Assembly: GCA_958450365.1 (NCBI GenBank)
Contig: CAUEEP010000222.1
Span: 372,001-436,000 of the forward strand
Direction: 5' to 3'
Source of the DNA: Mesorhabditis belari
Taxonomy: Eukaryota > Nematoda > Chromadorea > Rhabditida > Rhabditidae
Length of the DNA: 64,000 nucleotides
Numbering within the stretch: the stretch's first letter is position 1; the number at the start of each line of letters is the position of its first letter. The translations under genes and the position numbers were made by a program. The notes below the pieces were generated by a model. The model was given only the letters and a program-made list of their open reading frames with translations. It had not been told where the DNA came from and searched no databases. Below, piece after piece: positions 50,534 through 61,899 of this stretch.

Positions 50534-51944
50534 GATTATTCACTCTTTCAAGATTTGTGGAATTACTACAACCAACCAATGACGAAAATTCGATTCCGGT
50601 TCGATTCCGGTGGGAGCAAAACGTCTCTCGGATGCTCGAGCAGAACAAGCAACAAATGAAATCAATGATCATCTTGCTAATATTGTTTTGGATGATAATG
50701 GTTATGATAATGGTTATGATAGTGATGTGTTTATTCATGTTTGTTAATTGTTTTACCCTGATACTCTTTGATTCTAAATAAATATGTAAAAACAATTCGA
50801 TTCACTAGGAAGAAAGGGATGACATACGTACATGATATATTATTATTATTGCCTGGTAAAGATATGGCTCTAGTGACAAAAAATGGAACTCTCTAATAGT
50901 AGTGCAAGCTGGAGGGAGGTTGAAAAAATGTGCGCACTACTATTACAGAAAATACGATAACTAATTTTCTCCTATTTAGTCTGTCAATGATGATCCTGCT
51001 AATACCTTGAGAAGCACTTTGACGAAAGCTTTGATGGCTAGTTGTTTGGAATTGAGTTCTTATTATACTTATATCTAGATGGAATCGGCTACAACTTTTA
51101 TTTGTTTTGAATCACGGCTGCAACATGGAGTATGTGTTGCAATCATTTGACGATAGGATGAAGAGCTCTTTGACTTCGTCGAAGAGCGTATACCTCGAAG
51201 AGCTCTGACTCTGATGAAATCGATGGTCAGTTGTTTCAAATTAGCTAATTTTCTTCTATTTAGCCTGTCAAATGATCCTGCTAATACCTTGAGAAGCACT
51301 TCGACAAAATCTTTGATGGTTAGTTATTTGAAATCGAGCTTTGCTATTATACTTATATCTAGATGGAATGTCTACAACTTCTATTTGTTTTGAATCACGA
51401 CTGAACATCACGACATGGAGTATTTGTTGCAATCATTTGACGATAAGATGAAGAACCTTGGTTCACGTTTGCTTGGACTGAAAAATCGATTCGAGGTGCT
51501 TTTTTACTTTAAAATTTTTTGTATTAAAAATTTTAGACTCTGCCGATCGAATCCGCAACAATTGAGGAAGGAATTTGAGTTGAATTCTTGCTTGATTCTT
51601 TGTTTATTTATGTTTGTATGTTAGTATTAAACTTTCCTGGAATCTCAACAGCCGGAAGCATAAGAAAATCGTATTTGAAAGGGATTGCTTGCGAAAAAAA
51701 AAGCAAAGTCTTAACAGTGAAAAAGTTATACGAAAAAGTTTTAGTTCATCGGGTGTGCTCAGTCTCCCATTTAGAGGGTAAGCGGTTGAATTGCGCTACG
51801 CAAAACAAGAGAAGTACCCGGTCAACCCCAATAGCTCGTCAAGTTTTTTGTTATGACCCAAAAAAAGTTAGTTAGTTATATAGTTATAAAAATCTTATAC
51901 CCCCATTCAAAAATTTTTCATTTCAACCCTGAAAATTCGGATTT

Positions 51945-52690
51945 TTTCCCCCCGGATTATCCCGGCTTTCGAGATCCAATCGGCTGCTCTATAAACAAAA
52001 TTAAATAGAGATTTGCGACAAAAAAGACTACGGTAAAAGATACTCAGCCAACGGCTTTAAATTTCGAGACCGATTACCGGTTTTTCTTTTGTTTGTTTTT
52101 TCAATTTCAATAGATTTCATTCAATTGCAATAGATTTCATTTCTGTGCGCTCCAGGATTTCTAAAAATCATCATGAAATTCTTTTGGCAGAACTTGAGAG
52201 CGAAATCAAGCGATGAACTTGATTCGCAGAACCAACTCTGCCAAATTGGCTGAATTTTCAATTCCAAATGCTTCATTTCCTGCTGTGCGCTCCAGAATTT
52301 CTAAAAAACATCATGAAATTATTTTGGCAGCAATTGGAAGCGAAATCAAGCGATGAACTTGATTCACAGAACCAACTCTGCTAAATCGGCTGAATTTTCT
52401 ATTCCAACAGCTTCATTTCGTGCTGTGCGCTCCAGGATTTTTAAAAATCATCATGAAATTCTTTTGGCAGAACTTGGGAGCGAAATCAAGCGATGAACTT
52501 GATTCGCAGAACCAACTCTGCCAAATTGGCTGAATTTTCAATTCCAACAGCTTCATTTCGTGTTGTGCGCTCCATAACTAAGATCTATCAAAATTCTAGA
52601 TCAACAACTCTACTCTATCGCTGTCTAAGCAGCTCGATTCAATTCAACTCCCCACCCAAATTTCCCTATTTCATCTACAACCAATCAAAT
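51945..52690. repeat. Right copy of the direct duplication
   Basis: Same order of landmarks as the copy at 47090-47735, with four rather than three 140-bp monomers. The 4.2 kb between the copies carries the decayed exons and the pogo element and no reverse transcriptase, so an LTR element is unlikely. Confidence 0.8.
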
Positions 52691-53242
52691 AGCTGTTTAC
52701 GACTCCGTGCGTTCCAGCTCGAACGTTCAAACCGATTACTCGACTGTTTATCCCAAGATTCGCTCGTAAAGTGGCCAAAGGGGGAACTTGTTGTACGAGA
52801 TTCGGGGGATTGGTAATTCCGAGAGGCTAAATCCGCTCTGGTACTCCTCCGGATGAAAAGGCCGGGACTAAGCGCCCTTTATTTATGCATCAGCTGTGCA
52901 TTTTATGGTTAGGCGGGGGGAAATTATATGGAGCTCCCCGGTCTGGATTTGGATTTTTGTCGACTTAATTTTTGAGAATTTTTGAGATTTCCTTTTTCGA
53001 GACCAACCACCGATTTTAAGCTGATTTTTGCCGAGTGTGCCTTCCAGGATAAAGGAATTCCTGGAAAAATTTGCCTACTCTTCATCGAGTTTTCGTTTTT
53101 TCATCGAGAACTTGAATCGATTTTCAGGACTGGGCGTTTTTAGGCGACTTTTTCGAGATAAATAACATTGATGAGTTGTTTTTCGTAAGATCTGGAATAC
53201 ACAGGAAATTTTAAGATATTCAGAAAAGAAATATTAGCATAA

Positions 53243-53313
53243 TTAATCATGGTCGAGTGGTTAGCGAGCTCGGCTTCCAGTCAGAGGGTCCGGGTTCGAT
53301 CCCCGGAGACCGC
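53243..53313 (+). repeat. tRNA-like Pol III unit
   Basis: A box TGGTCGAGTGG, B box GGTTCGATCCC. Box CTGGAATACACA at 53192-53203, spacing 47. T6 and T8 runs follow within 30 bp. Confidence 0.75.
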
Positions 53314-53537
53314 AAAAAGTTTGTTTTTTATTTTTTTTCAATGAAATCATCTTGCAGTCAATAATACAACATTTTACAAGTTAAAACTAGTGAAAACAAG
53401 CGCTTCTCTGGAAAATTTACAGGACTGGGCATTTTTAGGCGACTTTTTCGAGATAAATAACATTGATGAGTTGTTTTTCGTAAGATCTGGAATACACAGG
53501 AAATTTTAAGATATTCCGAAAAGAAATATTAGCAATT

Positions 53538-53620
53538 GTACCGGTGGCCGAGTGGTTAGCGCGCTTGGCTTCCAGTCGGGGTCCCAGGCTCGCAGGGTCC
53601 GAGTTCGATCCCCGAAGCCG
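53538..53620 (+). repeat. tRNA-like Pol III unit with enlarged variable region
   Basis: A box TGGCCGAGTGG, B box AGTTCGATCCC, about 12 bases longer between the boxes than its relatives (GTCCCAGGCTCGC insert). Box CTGGAATACACA at 53487-53498, spacing 47. Confidence 0.72.
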
Positions 53621-54174
53621 TAAATGAGTTTATTTTTAAAAATCTAACTCTAGGATATTGTTCTGTGACCTCCAGATTGGCGAATTTTTTAAAAATAAAG
53701 TTTCAAGAAGCTTCTGGTGAATGGCAATAGGCTCAAACTCGTTTCCGGGTCTCAAGTTCAAATTTTTAATTTGTTTTGGAGAAAAAGGGGAAAGTCAAAG
53801 ATCCCGGTGCGTTCCAAATAATCGACGGCCGCCGGTGAAAGCGAACTTTTCGTTTTTTCAACGTTTTTTTTTCTTTTGCAAACGAACCGCTCTCTCCTGG
53901 ATGCCATGGAGATTGATAGTGGCGATTTTTTGTCTCCAGACACGCCAATTTTTCCCGGTGACACCCATAATTCACGCGGCAAAACACGGAAATGTTGAAA
54001 GGTGTAGGGAAAACGACGAAAATTGTCCAGCCCTCAACTTTTCCCCGGTTTTCGCAAATTTTGAAGTGAATTCTTTGTTGAAAAGGTTTTTGTGAAGGAA
54101 ACTAGAAAGAAACGGGCTTTTATGAAACAATGAGCTTAAAAATTATGTAAATTTTGATGAAAAAAAAGCAAAAG

Positions 54175-54245
54175 TCGGTAAGAAGACTCGAACCCTCGAG
54201 CTTCCGAGTGTTAGCCAAACGCACTAACCAGTAGGCCATGCGAAA
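54175..54245 (-). repeat. tRNA-like Pol III unit
   Basis: A box TGGCCTACTGG, B box GGTTCGAGTCT. Box TGTGCGTTCCAG at 54285-54296, spacing 47. Oligo-T on the minus strand follows the 3' end. Confidence 0.7.
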
Positions 54246-54477
54246 ATCTGCTAATATCGATCCACTAACTATTGCTAAAGGTCATGTGCGTTCCAGATCG
54301 CAAGAATTTCATTTTATTTTCATCCAATTCCTCCTATACAACTGTAAATTCGTCTGATCTCAAATGGGCTCAGTGTACGGCTTTTTTAAGCGATATTGAG
54401 TCTAAAAAATATCGTTTTCCTAAATCCTGGAAATCACAGAATGTTTAGAGATATCTAGTGAGTAAAAATATCCACTT

Positions 54478-54546
54478 TACCCGATGGCCAAGTGGTAGTG
54501 TGCTTGGTTCCAAGCCAGCGGTCCCTGGTTCGATCCCTGGAGAGAA
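54478..54546 (+). repeat. tRNA-like Pol III unit, CCA loop
   Basis: A box TGGCCAAGTGG, loop TTCCAAG, B box GGTTCGATCCC. Box CTGGAAATCACA at 54427-54438, spacing 47. T5 and T9 runs directly behind. Confidence 0.75.
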
Positions 54547-55524
54547 TTTTTCTTTTTTTTTAATGTTTTCATATGGAAATCCCCATTGGTCATTCAGATT
54601 TCACAACAGGAAATGGCGAAAGGTGTAGGGGAAATTCGAGCAAAACAGTACTATTACAACCCGGAAGTTGTCGTAAAAAAAATATTATCGAATTGGCTTC
54701 AAATCTGAATGGCCAATGGGGATCAGCTAATGTGCACTCCAGCTTGCATCACTCAAAAGACGATATTTCTCAATCATAAACGGTGAGCGAGAAATCAAGC
54801 CATTCTCAATTCGGCTTACTTTTGCCGTACTTCGGCCTGTTTAGCCCCGTGAAAACACGAGATGACATCCACGATTTGCAAATCGAAAAGCAAAAGTGTT
54901 GAAAGGTGTAGTGGATTTGGAGAAAACACCATGTACTCTTGTGAAAGAAATACTTTGGGCCCTTTTAGCTCAAAAGTTTTCAAAAAAAAACTGTTTTGAA
55001 AGACTTTTTGAGCGATCTGGAAGTCATGTAAGCAGAAAATAACAAAAGATTTTTAAAATTCGAAATTTGAAAATCTAGATTTTCAAATATCGATTTTGAG
55101 AGTTTTTAAAACGAATTCTTGAGCTTTCCCCCAATTTTTTTTCGAGTTTCTGCGGATCTGGAACGCACGTAAAAAAATAAGCTAAAAATTTTGTTAAATA
55201 ATTAAAATTGAAAATTTACTAATTTGGAACTTGGCCAACTCCTTTCTCGAAAAAGCTTGACCCCCAAAATCACCGAAATTAGCATTTATGTCCTTTTTTG
55301 TGCCCAGTGCTGTCCAACATTTGAAATGGGGGAATTTCTGTAAATGCCACTCTTCAATTTGTTGAAAGAATCTGAATGAACTCGGTAATTACGGGTTTTA
55401 TCCGACAACAAGACTCCTTTCAGTCATTAGCCGGCGATCATTTGAGTGGAAATTAGCGCTGAATGGGCTATTTTTCGAAAAGCAACCCACGCAGTGCAAA
55501 AAATCCAAAAAATGAAAAAAAAAA

Positions 55525-55595
55525 TCCGTGACCGGACTCGAACCCTCGAGGTTTCGACTGTGGGACAAGCGCGCTATCCATTAGGCCATCAGAAA
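55525..55595 (-). repeat. tRNA-like Pol III unit
   Basis: A box TGGCCTAATGG, B box GGTTCGAGTCC. Box TGTGACTTCCAG at 55635-55646, spacing 47; that box starts a three-copy 141-bp array. Confidence 0.7.
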
Positions 55596-55629
55596 ATTTG
55601 CGTAGATTGAATTTCTAAATATTGCCACA

Positions 55630-56040
55630 CGTTTTGTGACTTCCAGGATGAAAGAATAACCTCTCATTTTCGTTCAAATTTTCCTAGTTTTCTTTATTTT
55701 TCGCCATTCTCAATTAAAAATCCGAATTGTACACTATTTGAGGAATTTCATAAATCTAATGATTGCAACACGCTTTGTGACTTCCAGGATGAAAGAATAA
55801 TCTCGCATTTTCGCTCAACTTTTCCGATTTTTCTTTATTTTTCCCCATTCTCAATTGAAAATTCGAATCGTACACTATTTGACGAATTTCATAAATCTAA
55901 TGATTGCAACACGTTTTGTGACTTCCAGGATGAAAGAATAATCTCGCATTTTCGCTCAACTTTTCCGATTTTTCTTTATTTTTCGCCATTCTCAATTAAA
56001 AATCCGAATCGTACACTATTTGACGAATTTCATAAATAAA
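55630..56040. repeat. Box-bearing tandem repeat, three units of 141 bp
   Basis: TGTGACTTCCAG with TCCAG at 55642, 55783 and 55924; units are about 95 percent alike by eye. Confidence 0.88.
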
Positions 56041-56131
56041 TTTGTTAAAATAAAGTGTTTTTCGTGAATCCTGGAAGGCATAGATTGTTTCTACAATTTA
56101 AAAAACGAAAAAATAGCGAATCTAGCCGAGT

Positions 56132-56214
56132 GAAAGAATGGCGCAGTAGCTAAGGGGTTTGGTTGGGGGTCTAAAGGGTTTAAAGGGGGTCCCTGGTTCG
56201 ACCCCGGGAGGCGG
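56132..56214 (+). repeat. tRNA-like Pol III unit, spacing 57
   Basis: A box TGGCGCAGTAG, B box GGTTCGACCCC. Box CTGGAAGGCATA at 56071-56082 ends 57 bp before the A box, ten more than the usual distance. The inner region holds a duplicated GGGTTTAAAGGG-type stretch. T5 runs follow. Confidence 0.6.
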
Positions 56215-56994
56215 TTTTTCTCCTTTTTCAATAGAAAATTATCATTCTCATCATCAGCCACAGGAATTCTGTTCTAAAAATAGAAATAGAACATATTTTA
56301 TACTTTACCGATCCCCGATTTCCTCCAAATTGAATCAGGAAAAGCTTTCAAGTGGATTTACAAAGATTTTCAATGAAAATTTTGAAAATTTTTGAATGAA
56401 ATGACGATTCTGGAACGCACACTAGAGAATCGGTTTGAAAATTTGAGAAATTTTTACATTTATTTTAAACAGCAATCACCGGTAAGACTTCGAGGGAATT
56501 CCTAGCTTGGCTAACGATGAACAATTGTTCTAAATCTAATTTTTGGCCGATCTGGATGTCACGGAACATGTTCGCGAAGAAATTGAGTGATTTAGGTGAA
56601 AACTGGATTCGGTCCAACCCGGATCTATTACCCACTTTTTCAAAGTCACTTATTTTCTCGAAATTTTTCTTCGAAACTCTTCTGTGACATCCAGATCTTG
56701 TAGAAATCACAAAACCAAACCGATTGCACATTTTTAAACGAGAGTTTTTCGTTGGTAAGGAAAAAAGGCAAAATTTCCCCTCATTTCCCCTCATTTCTCG
56801 CTTTTTTTTTGTTTCGGGGAATCGAGTTGAAAGCGAATGAGTGAGGCCCGACCGGAAAATAATAACCAAACAGGGAAAGAGGGCCAAATTACCCGCAGAT
56901 CAGAACACAAATTGGAGAAAGAGAGGCAATTTCCCGAGAATTCAAGTTCAACTATTTTTACAAAAACCCAGTCACGCGATCGATGAGTTACGGT

Positions 56995-57495
56995 AAGTTT
57001 TGATCATCCTGGGACGCACACTAGCGAACTACGGTAGAAAATTGCGCTTTTTAACAATCTGGAACTTTTGGATCTAGCCGGTTCAGGTACATTGAGTTTT
57101 AGAAAAGCTCTTTGATGCAAATCGAAAAGTAGAATAATATTTGGCCATCCTGGAGCTCACACTAGCGAACTACGGTAGAAAATTACGCTTTTTAGCAATC
57201 TGTAATTTTTGGATCTAGTCGGTTCAAGTTCATCGAGTTTTAAAAAAACTCCTTGATGCAAATCAAAAGTAGAATGATATTTGGCCATCCTGGGACGCAC
57301 ACTAGCGAACTACGGTAGAAAATTGCGCTTTTTAACAATCTGTAATTTTTCGATCTAGTCGGTTCAAGTTCATCGAGTTTTAGAAAAGCCCTTTGATGCA
57401 AATCGAAAAACAAAAAAAGATTTGGCCATCCTGGAACGCACATTAGCAAACTACGGTAGAAAATTGCGCTTTTTAACAATCTAGAATTTTTGATC
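56995..57495. repeat. Box-bearing tandem repeat, four units of 140-141 bp
   Basis: CTGGRACGCAC cores at 57009, 57150, 57290 and 57431, each followed by TAGCGAACTACGGTAGAAAA-like sequence. Confidence 0.88.
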
Positions 57496-58029
57496 AGAGA
57501 GATGGAGTTCGGCTAGTTTTAACGTGATTAAGTTGAGTATTCGAAAAAACTTTTTTCAAATTTGGCCAATCTGGAATGCAGCTAGGCTACTTTTAAAAGA
57601 ATTTCATTAAAAAAATCGAAATTTTCGGCAGGTGGTTTTTTTGTTTCGTGTTCACCGCATTTTACGCTCGATTTTGGTGCATTCACGCCTGTTTTCTTGT
57701 TTATTCGCTCAAATTGGAATGCACACGACAAGCAGCCGGTCTTTCAACAAGATCTTTCAACAACAAGATCTTTCAACATGACGCCGGTCCCTTTACTATC
57801 CGAGTTCTTTGAATTCACCCTTGACTATGCTTTATGCGATCACCCCGTGCCAATAATCGGCTTAGAACTCGGCCCAAGAGTGTAATAAGTCGGAGAGACG
57901 CGGCTAAATCACGGATTTCCCCGACTTCCGTTTGGATTTCGCGGTTTTTCACTACGCATCCGAGATCATCGATGCTTCGAATGTGAATTTGTACTTTTGT
58001 TGGCTACAGTATCCGTTATCTAAGCTAAT

Positions 58030-58830
58030 CGACGAGCTGACCTCCAGAACCAACAAAAATTTCATTTCAACGAGATCCGATTGAATTCAGCCATTTTTCA
58101 AGCCTCTACTCGATTCTACCGTAACCACCTGTTTATTTTTACAGTAGATACGCCGATTCCTGTGCCAATTGATGTACTGACTTCCAGAACGCACAAAAAA
58201 TTTCATTTCAACAAGGTCCGGTTGAATTCGGCCATTTTTCGGGCGTCTACTCGATTCTACCGTAACCACCTGTTTATTTTTACAGTAGATACGACTATTC
58301 CTGTCCCAATTGATGTACTGACCTCCAGAACTGACAAAAGTTTCATTTCAACAAGATCCGGTTGAATTCAGCCATTTTTCGAGCCTCTACTCGATTCTAC
58401 CGTAACCCTTTCTGCCAGTTACGACGATCTGCCAAATATTTCTAAGCCAATCGACGAGCTGACCTCCAGAACCGACAAAAAATTTGATTTCAACAAGATT
58501 CGATTGAATTCAGCCATTTTTTGAGCCTCTACTCGATTCTACCGTAACCCTTTCTGCCAGTTACGACAATCTACCAGATATTTCTAAGCCAATCGACGAG
58601 CTGACCTCCAGAACTGACAAAAAATTTCATTTCGACGAGATACTCCTGAATTCAGCCATTTTTCGAGCTTCTACTCGATTCTACCGTAACCACCTGTTTA
58701 TTTTTCCACTAGTTACCCCGATTCCTGTTCCAATCGACGAGCTGACCTCCAGAACCGACAAAAAATTTCATTTCAACGAGATTCCATTGATTTCAGCCAT
58801 TTTTCGAGCCTCTACTCGATTTGGCGCTTT
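58030..58830. repeat. Box-bearing tandem repeat, six units of 140-142 bp
   Basis: TGACCTCCAG cores with TCCAG at 58043, 58183, 58324, 58465, 58607 and 58748. Units share AATTTCATTTCAAC and CTCTACTCGATTCTACCGTA but vary in the middle. Confidence 0.88.
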
Positions 58831-59850
58831 TTGGCGACGAATTCTACCGTAATCCGGGTTTCTACTTGTCGCCGCTAAAGGATTACGATCATTTGTGGAA
58901 AGGAACGACGGTAGCTTAACTACGGTAGCTTAACTTGAGTCATTTATCCTAAGATAATAGCCCAGGGTACTGTGGAAAAAGTCGGTGTCCAAAAAGTGGC
59001 TAATTATAGAAATTGCAAAAAGATTCGCTAAGCCTAAGCTTCAAGCTGGACATCACAGAACACGGGGAACTTCTTGATTTTTCGAATTTCACAACTTTTC
59101 CCTTATCAGTCAACAACGACAGTAACCCCGGCAATTCGCCATTTTTAAAAACGTGCTGACTTTGAAGAAACGCTTTTTATTTCATCCGTTTCATCAAAAA
59201 GGGCAATCTATTTAATCGGATTTATAGTTTACTCGAGTAATTTGAGAATTTGAGAATTTCTGGAGTCCTTTCTCCAACAACAACAAAACGAGTACTTGTA
59301 AAACTCATGAATCATTTTTTCTTGTCATCCTACTATTCCTACAGCTACCCTGCGTTCCAAAACATTTCCCTAGAACGACTGGGACAGATAGGAAGGCCTA
59401 CCTGCCTTGTTCTGACCTTGATCCAGGTCCAAATACTATAGCTGGATCAATCTCTTGTCCAAATTATAGCTAAGAGCCTAAAAATTTGCAAAATTCAGTT
59501 TATCTGGAGCTCACGTTAGCCTAAGAACTCATTTATACGCCGAAATTTTCCATTCTGTATTTCTTGACCCCACCCTACCGTAGCTGGAGCGTTAAAATGC
59601 CTTTAAAGTAATTAGTACTTCTTAAATTCCTGATTTTACTCGATCCTGGATGTCATCATAGAATTTGCGACTGTTAAACACAACCCATTCACCCAATTTA
59701 TCCATTCCCCCATGCTTCGGTGCCTGATGCGGCTTTTTGTTTTTGTTTTTCGTTTGGAATTACGATTTGCTGAATAATTGGTAACTATGGAGGTCATAGT
59801 TGATTTGAAAGTGATTAAAATCGAAAAAACATGAAAAAACAATGCTTTTG

Positions 59851-59919
59851 CCCCGAGCGGACTCGAACCAGGACCCTCAGACTTGGAGCCTAGCACGCTA
59901 ACCACTCGGCCACCCGAAC
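59851..59919 (-). repeat. tRNA-like Pol III unit, CCA-loop family
   Basis: A box TGGCCGAGTGG, loop CTCCAAG, B box GGTTCGAGTCC. Box CCTGACATCCAG at 59959-59970, spacing 47. A weaker opposing box lies about 179 bp away. Close relatives at 60912 and 61230. Confidence 0.75.
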
Positions 59920-60911
59920 TTTTAAATATTTCGCTAATCTATTCAAATTTTTGGCTCTCCTGACATCCAGATCCTCCAATTATTTCGATCATTTTGCTTA
60001 TATAGGCATAGATTTTTGTAAAAACGATCAGTCCTGTATTTTGTACATGAGTTTTTGTAAAAATAGCGCTTTAAAGAAATTTTTCGTCTCAATGCCCCCC
60101 AATGGCTTCCCTGACATCCAGATCCTCCAATTATCTTGATAATTTTGCTTATCTAGGCCTAGATTTTTGTAAAAACCGCCAGTCCTGTATTTTGTACTCT
60201 ATAGTTACTGTAAGCAGGCACTAGGGCATAACAAAATCATCCTAGAGTACTGTAGCTAGCTATTAAGCTGCCTAGAGTACTGGGACAAGTTCTCAAGCAA
60301 TAAGTTCCACGTAAATAACCCTTTTTCCTACGTCATCAGTGCAAGTGCGGTAAATAAGAGTACGGTAGACAAAGCGGGGTACGGTAGAGGGATCCATTGG
60401 ATATGAAACGACTTTTTGTGAGATATGGATGTCACAGCACGAATCTAGCCACTCAAAAACTTCGTGCTAGGGGTTTAAACAAAAGTGCCTGGAGCGCACC
60501 TCTACCAAAGCCATTCCTAGCTTTCTAGTGACGCTAAAGCGTTGAAAAGAGACTTTTCCTTCAATCTGGAACGCACAAAACACTCCCCGGGCGTTGTGAG
60601 TAATATTTTGCGTACTTTCCACAAATCACTTACACGCTTCAATGGGAAATCTCGTCGTGATTCAATGCGTTTCAATGCCGCCTTTTTTTTCATCGTCTAT
60701 CAACGCAAATAACTTTTCTTTATCAAATCCTACGTATTCTTGCAAAAAATGGCCCTTTCTTTGTGAGAATTTTCAAGTGATCCTCAAAATTCGACTATAC
60801 CCCGGTTTTTGAGCTCTACAATTTGCAGAAGAAAAAAATTTCATTGAAAATGGTTATTATGGATGTCACACTTGGTTTGGAAATGATTAAAATCCAAAAA
60901 AAATGGCTTTG

Positions 60912-60981
60912 TCCCTTAGCGGACTCGAACCAGGACCCTCAGATTTGGAGACTAGCATGCTAACCACTCGGCCACCTGAAC
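60912..60981 (-). repeat. tRNA-like Pol III unit, CCA-loop family copy
   Basis: Same body as 59851 with a few changes. Box CCTGACATCCAG at 61021-61032, spacing 47; opposing ATGGATGTCACA near 60859. Confidence 0.75.
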
Positions 60982-61229
60982 ACTTAAGTATTCAGCTAAT
61001 CTATTCAGATTTTTGACTCTCCTGACATCCAGATCCTCTAATTATTTCGATAATTTTGCTTACCTAGGCATATATTTTTGTAAAAATCGCCAGTCCTGTA
61101 TTTTGGAGCAATTTCTAGCATTTTGCAGCTAATTGTATTAGGCTTTTTGCTTTAATTTCTTCTTTTTTGCTAATTATGGATGTCACACATGGTTTGAAAA
61201 TGATTGAAATCGAAAAAAAGTGGATTTTT

Positions 61230-61298
61230 CCCTTAGCGGACTCGAACCAGGACCCTCAGACTTGGAGCCTAACATGCTAACCACTCGGCCACCTGGAC
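61230..61298 (-). repeat. tRNA-like Pol III unit, CCA-loop family copy
   Basis: Third copy of the 59851 type. Box CCTGACATCCAG at 61338-61349, spacing 47; opposing ATGGATGTCACA near 61176. Confidence 0.75.
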
Positions 61299-61899
61299 AC
61301 TTAGGTATTTCGCTAATCTATGCGTATTTTTGGCTTCCCTGACATCCAGATCCTATAATTAGCTTGATCATTCTGCTTATCTAGGCCTAGATTTGTGTAA
61401 AAGCCGCCAGTCCTGAATTTTGTACATGAATTTTTGTAAAAATAGTGTTTTAAAGAAATTTTCCGTTTCAATGCCCCCAATGACTTCCATGATTCACCGT
61501 AGTGAGCATAGTTTGCAAATTTTGTTTTGTAAAAACCCCCATTTATGAGCGAGAAAGCGTGAAATCGGTGGTGAAGGGCCTGGGAAAAATTTGACCAAAC
61601 GTACATCAAGCCAAAACACAAAATGAGCTCACTCAATGAGTAGCAAAGCAAAAGAAAACACCTGTCATAAAGCTTTTCGCAAAATTGCAACATTTACATC
61701 AAATAGACACAGTACAGTCCGTGTATTTTTGAACCAGACCCTTCTGCAGCTGAAAAACAGAATGCTAAAGGTCAAAAAATTAGAGAAACATAGAAATTCG
61801 ATAGTACTGGAAGGCACAAAAGGCAACGGACAAAAAAAAGGACTTTGATCCTTGAAAAACTTTTGCCTCCAAATGATTGTTTGAGAATGGAGCTCTACA

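Larger units (their letters stand above)
48637..50957 (+). mobile_element. pogo/Tigger-type DNA transposon, 2.3 kb, TA target duplication
   Basis: The ends are perfect 19-bp inverted repeats TCGTATTTTCTGTAATAGT, flanked by TA at 48635-48636 and 50958-50959. The length and the internal transposase relic fit the pogo branch of Tc1/mariner. The insertion is confirmed by an in-window paralogue of the empty site near 51231-51260, where the same flanks meet at a single TA. A foldback element is nested in its left part (48815-49035), and a short array of about 19-bp units carrying TAATAGTAGTGCAG lies just inside the left end. Confidence 0.85.
48140..51540 (+). pseudogene. Decayed exon-bearing region with tandemly duplicated exons
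   Basis: Good splice sites bound segments such as 48140-48367 (acceptor TTTTTTTTAG, donor GTGAGTTTA) and 48409-48523. Downstream, two copies of a roughly 280-bp unit (48545-48636 joined to 50958-51170, and 51171-51460) contain matching reading frames: DDPANTLRSTLTKALM against NDPANTLRSTSTKSLM, and MEYVLQSFDDRMK against MEYLLQSFDDKMK. Stops and lost donors interrupt them. No family recognised. The pogo element sits in the first copy. Confidence 0.4.

Noticed and set aside
47090..52690. LTR retrotransposon with 0.65-kb LTRs
   Set aside because: No reverse transcriptase, no primer site or polypurine tract seen, and the interior is a pogo element plus decayed exons.
47501..52816. Two matching open frames starting MNLIRRTNSAKLAEFS
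   Set aside because: They read through 140-bp repeat monomers in the duplicated flanks; there is no splice structure and no recognisable protein.
57778..57885. Short frame MTPVPLLSEFFEF
   Set aside because: Not linked to splice sites or a family; length is within chance.
1073..61298. Calling the tRNA-like units functional tRNAs
   Set aside because: The acceptor ends do not pair in any unit I examined and the stems carry mismatches or bulges; A and B boxes alone are preserved.
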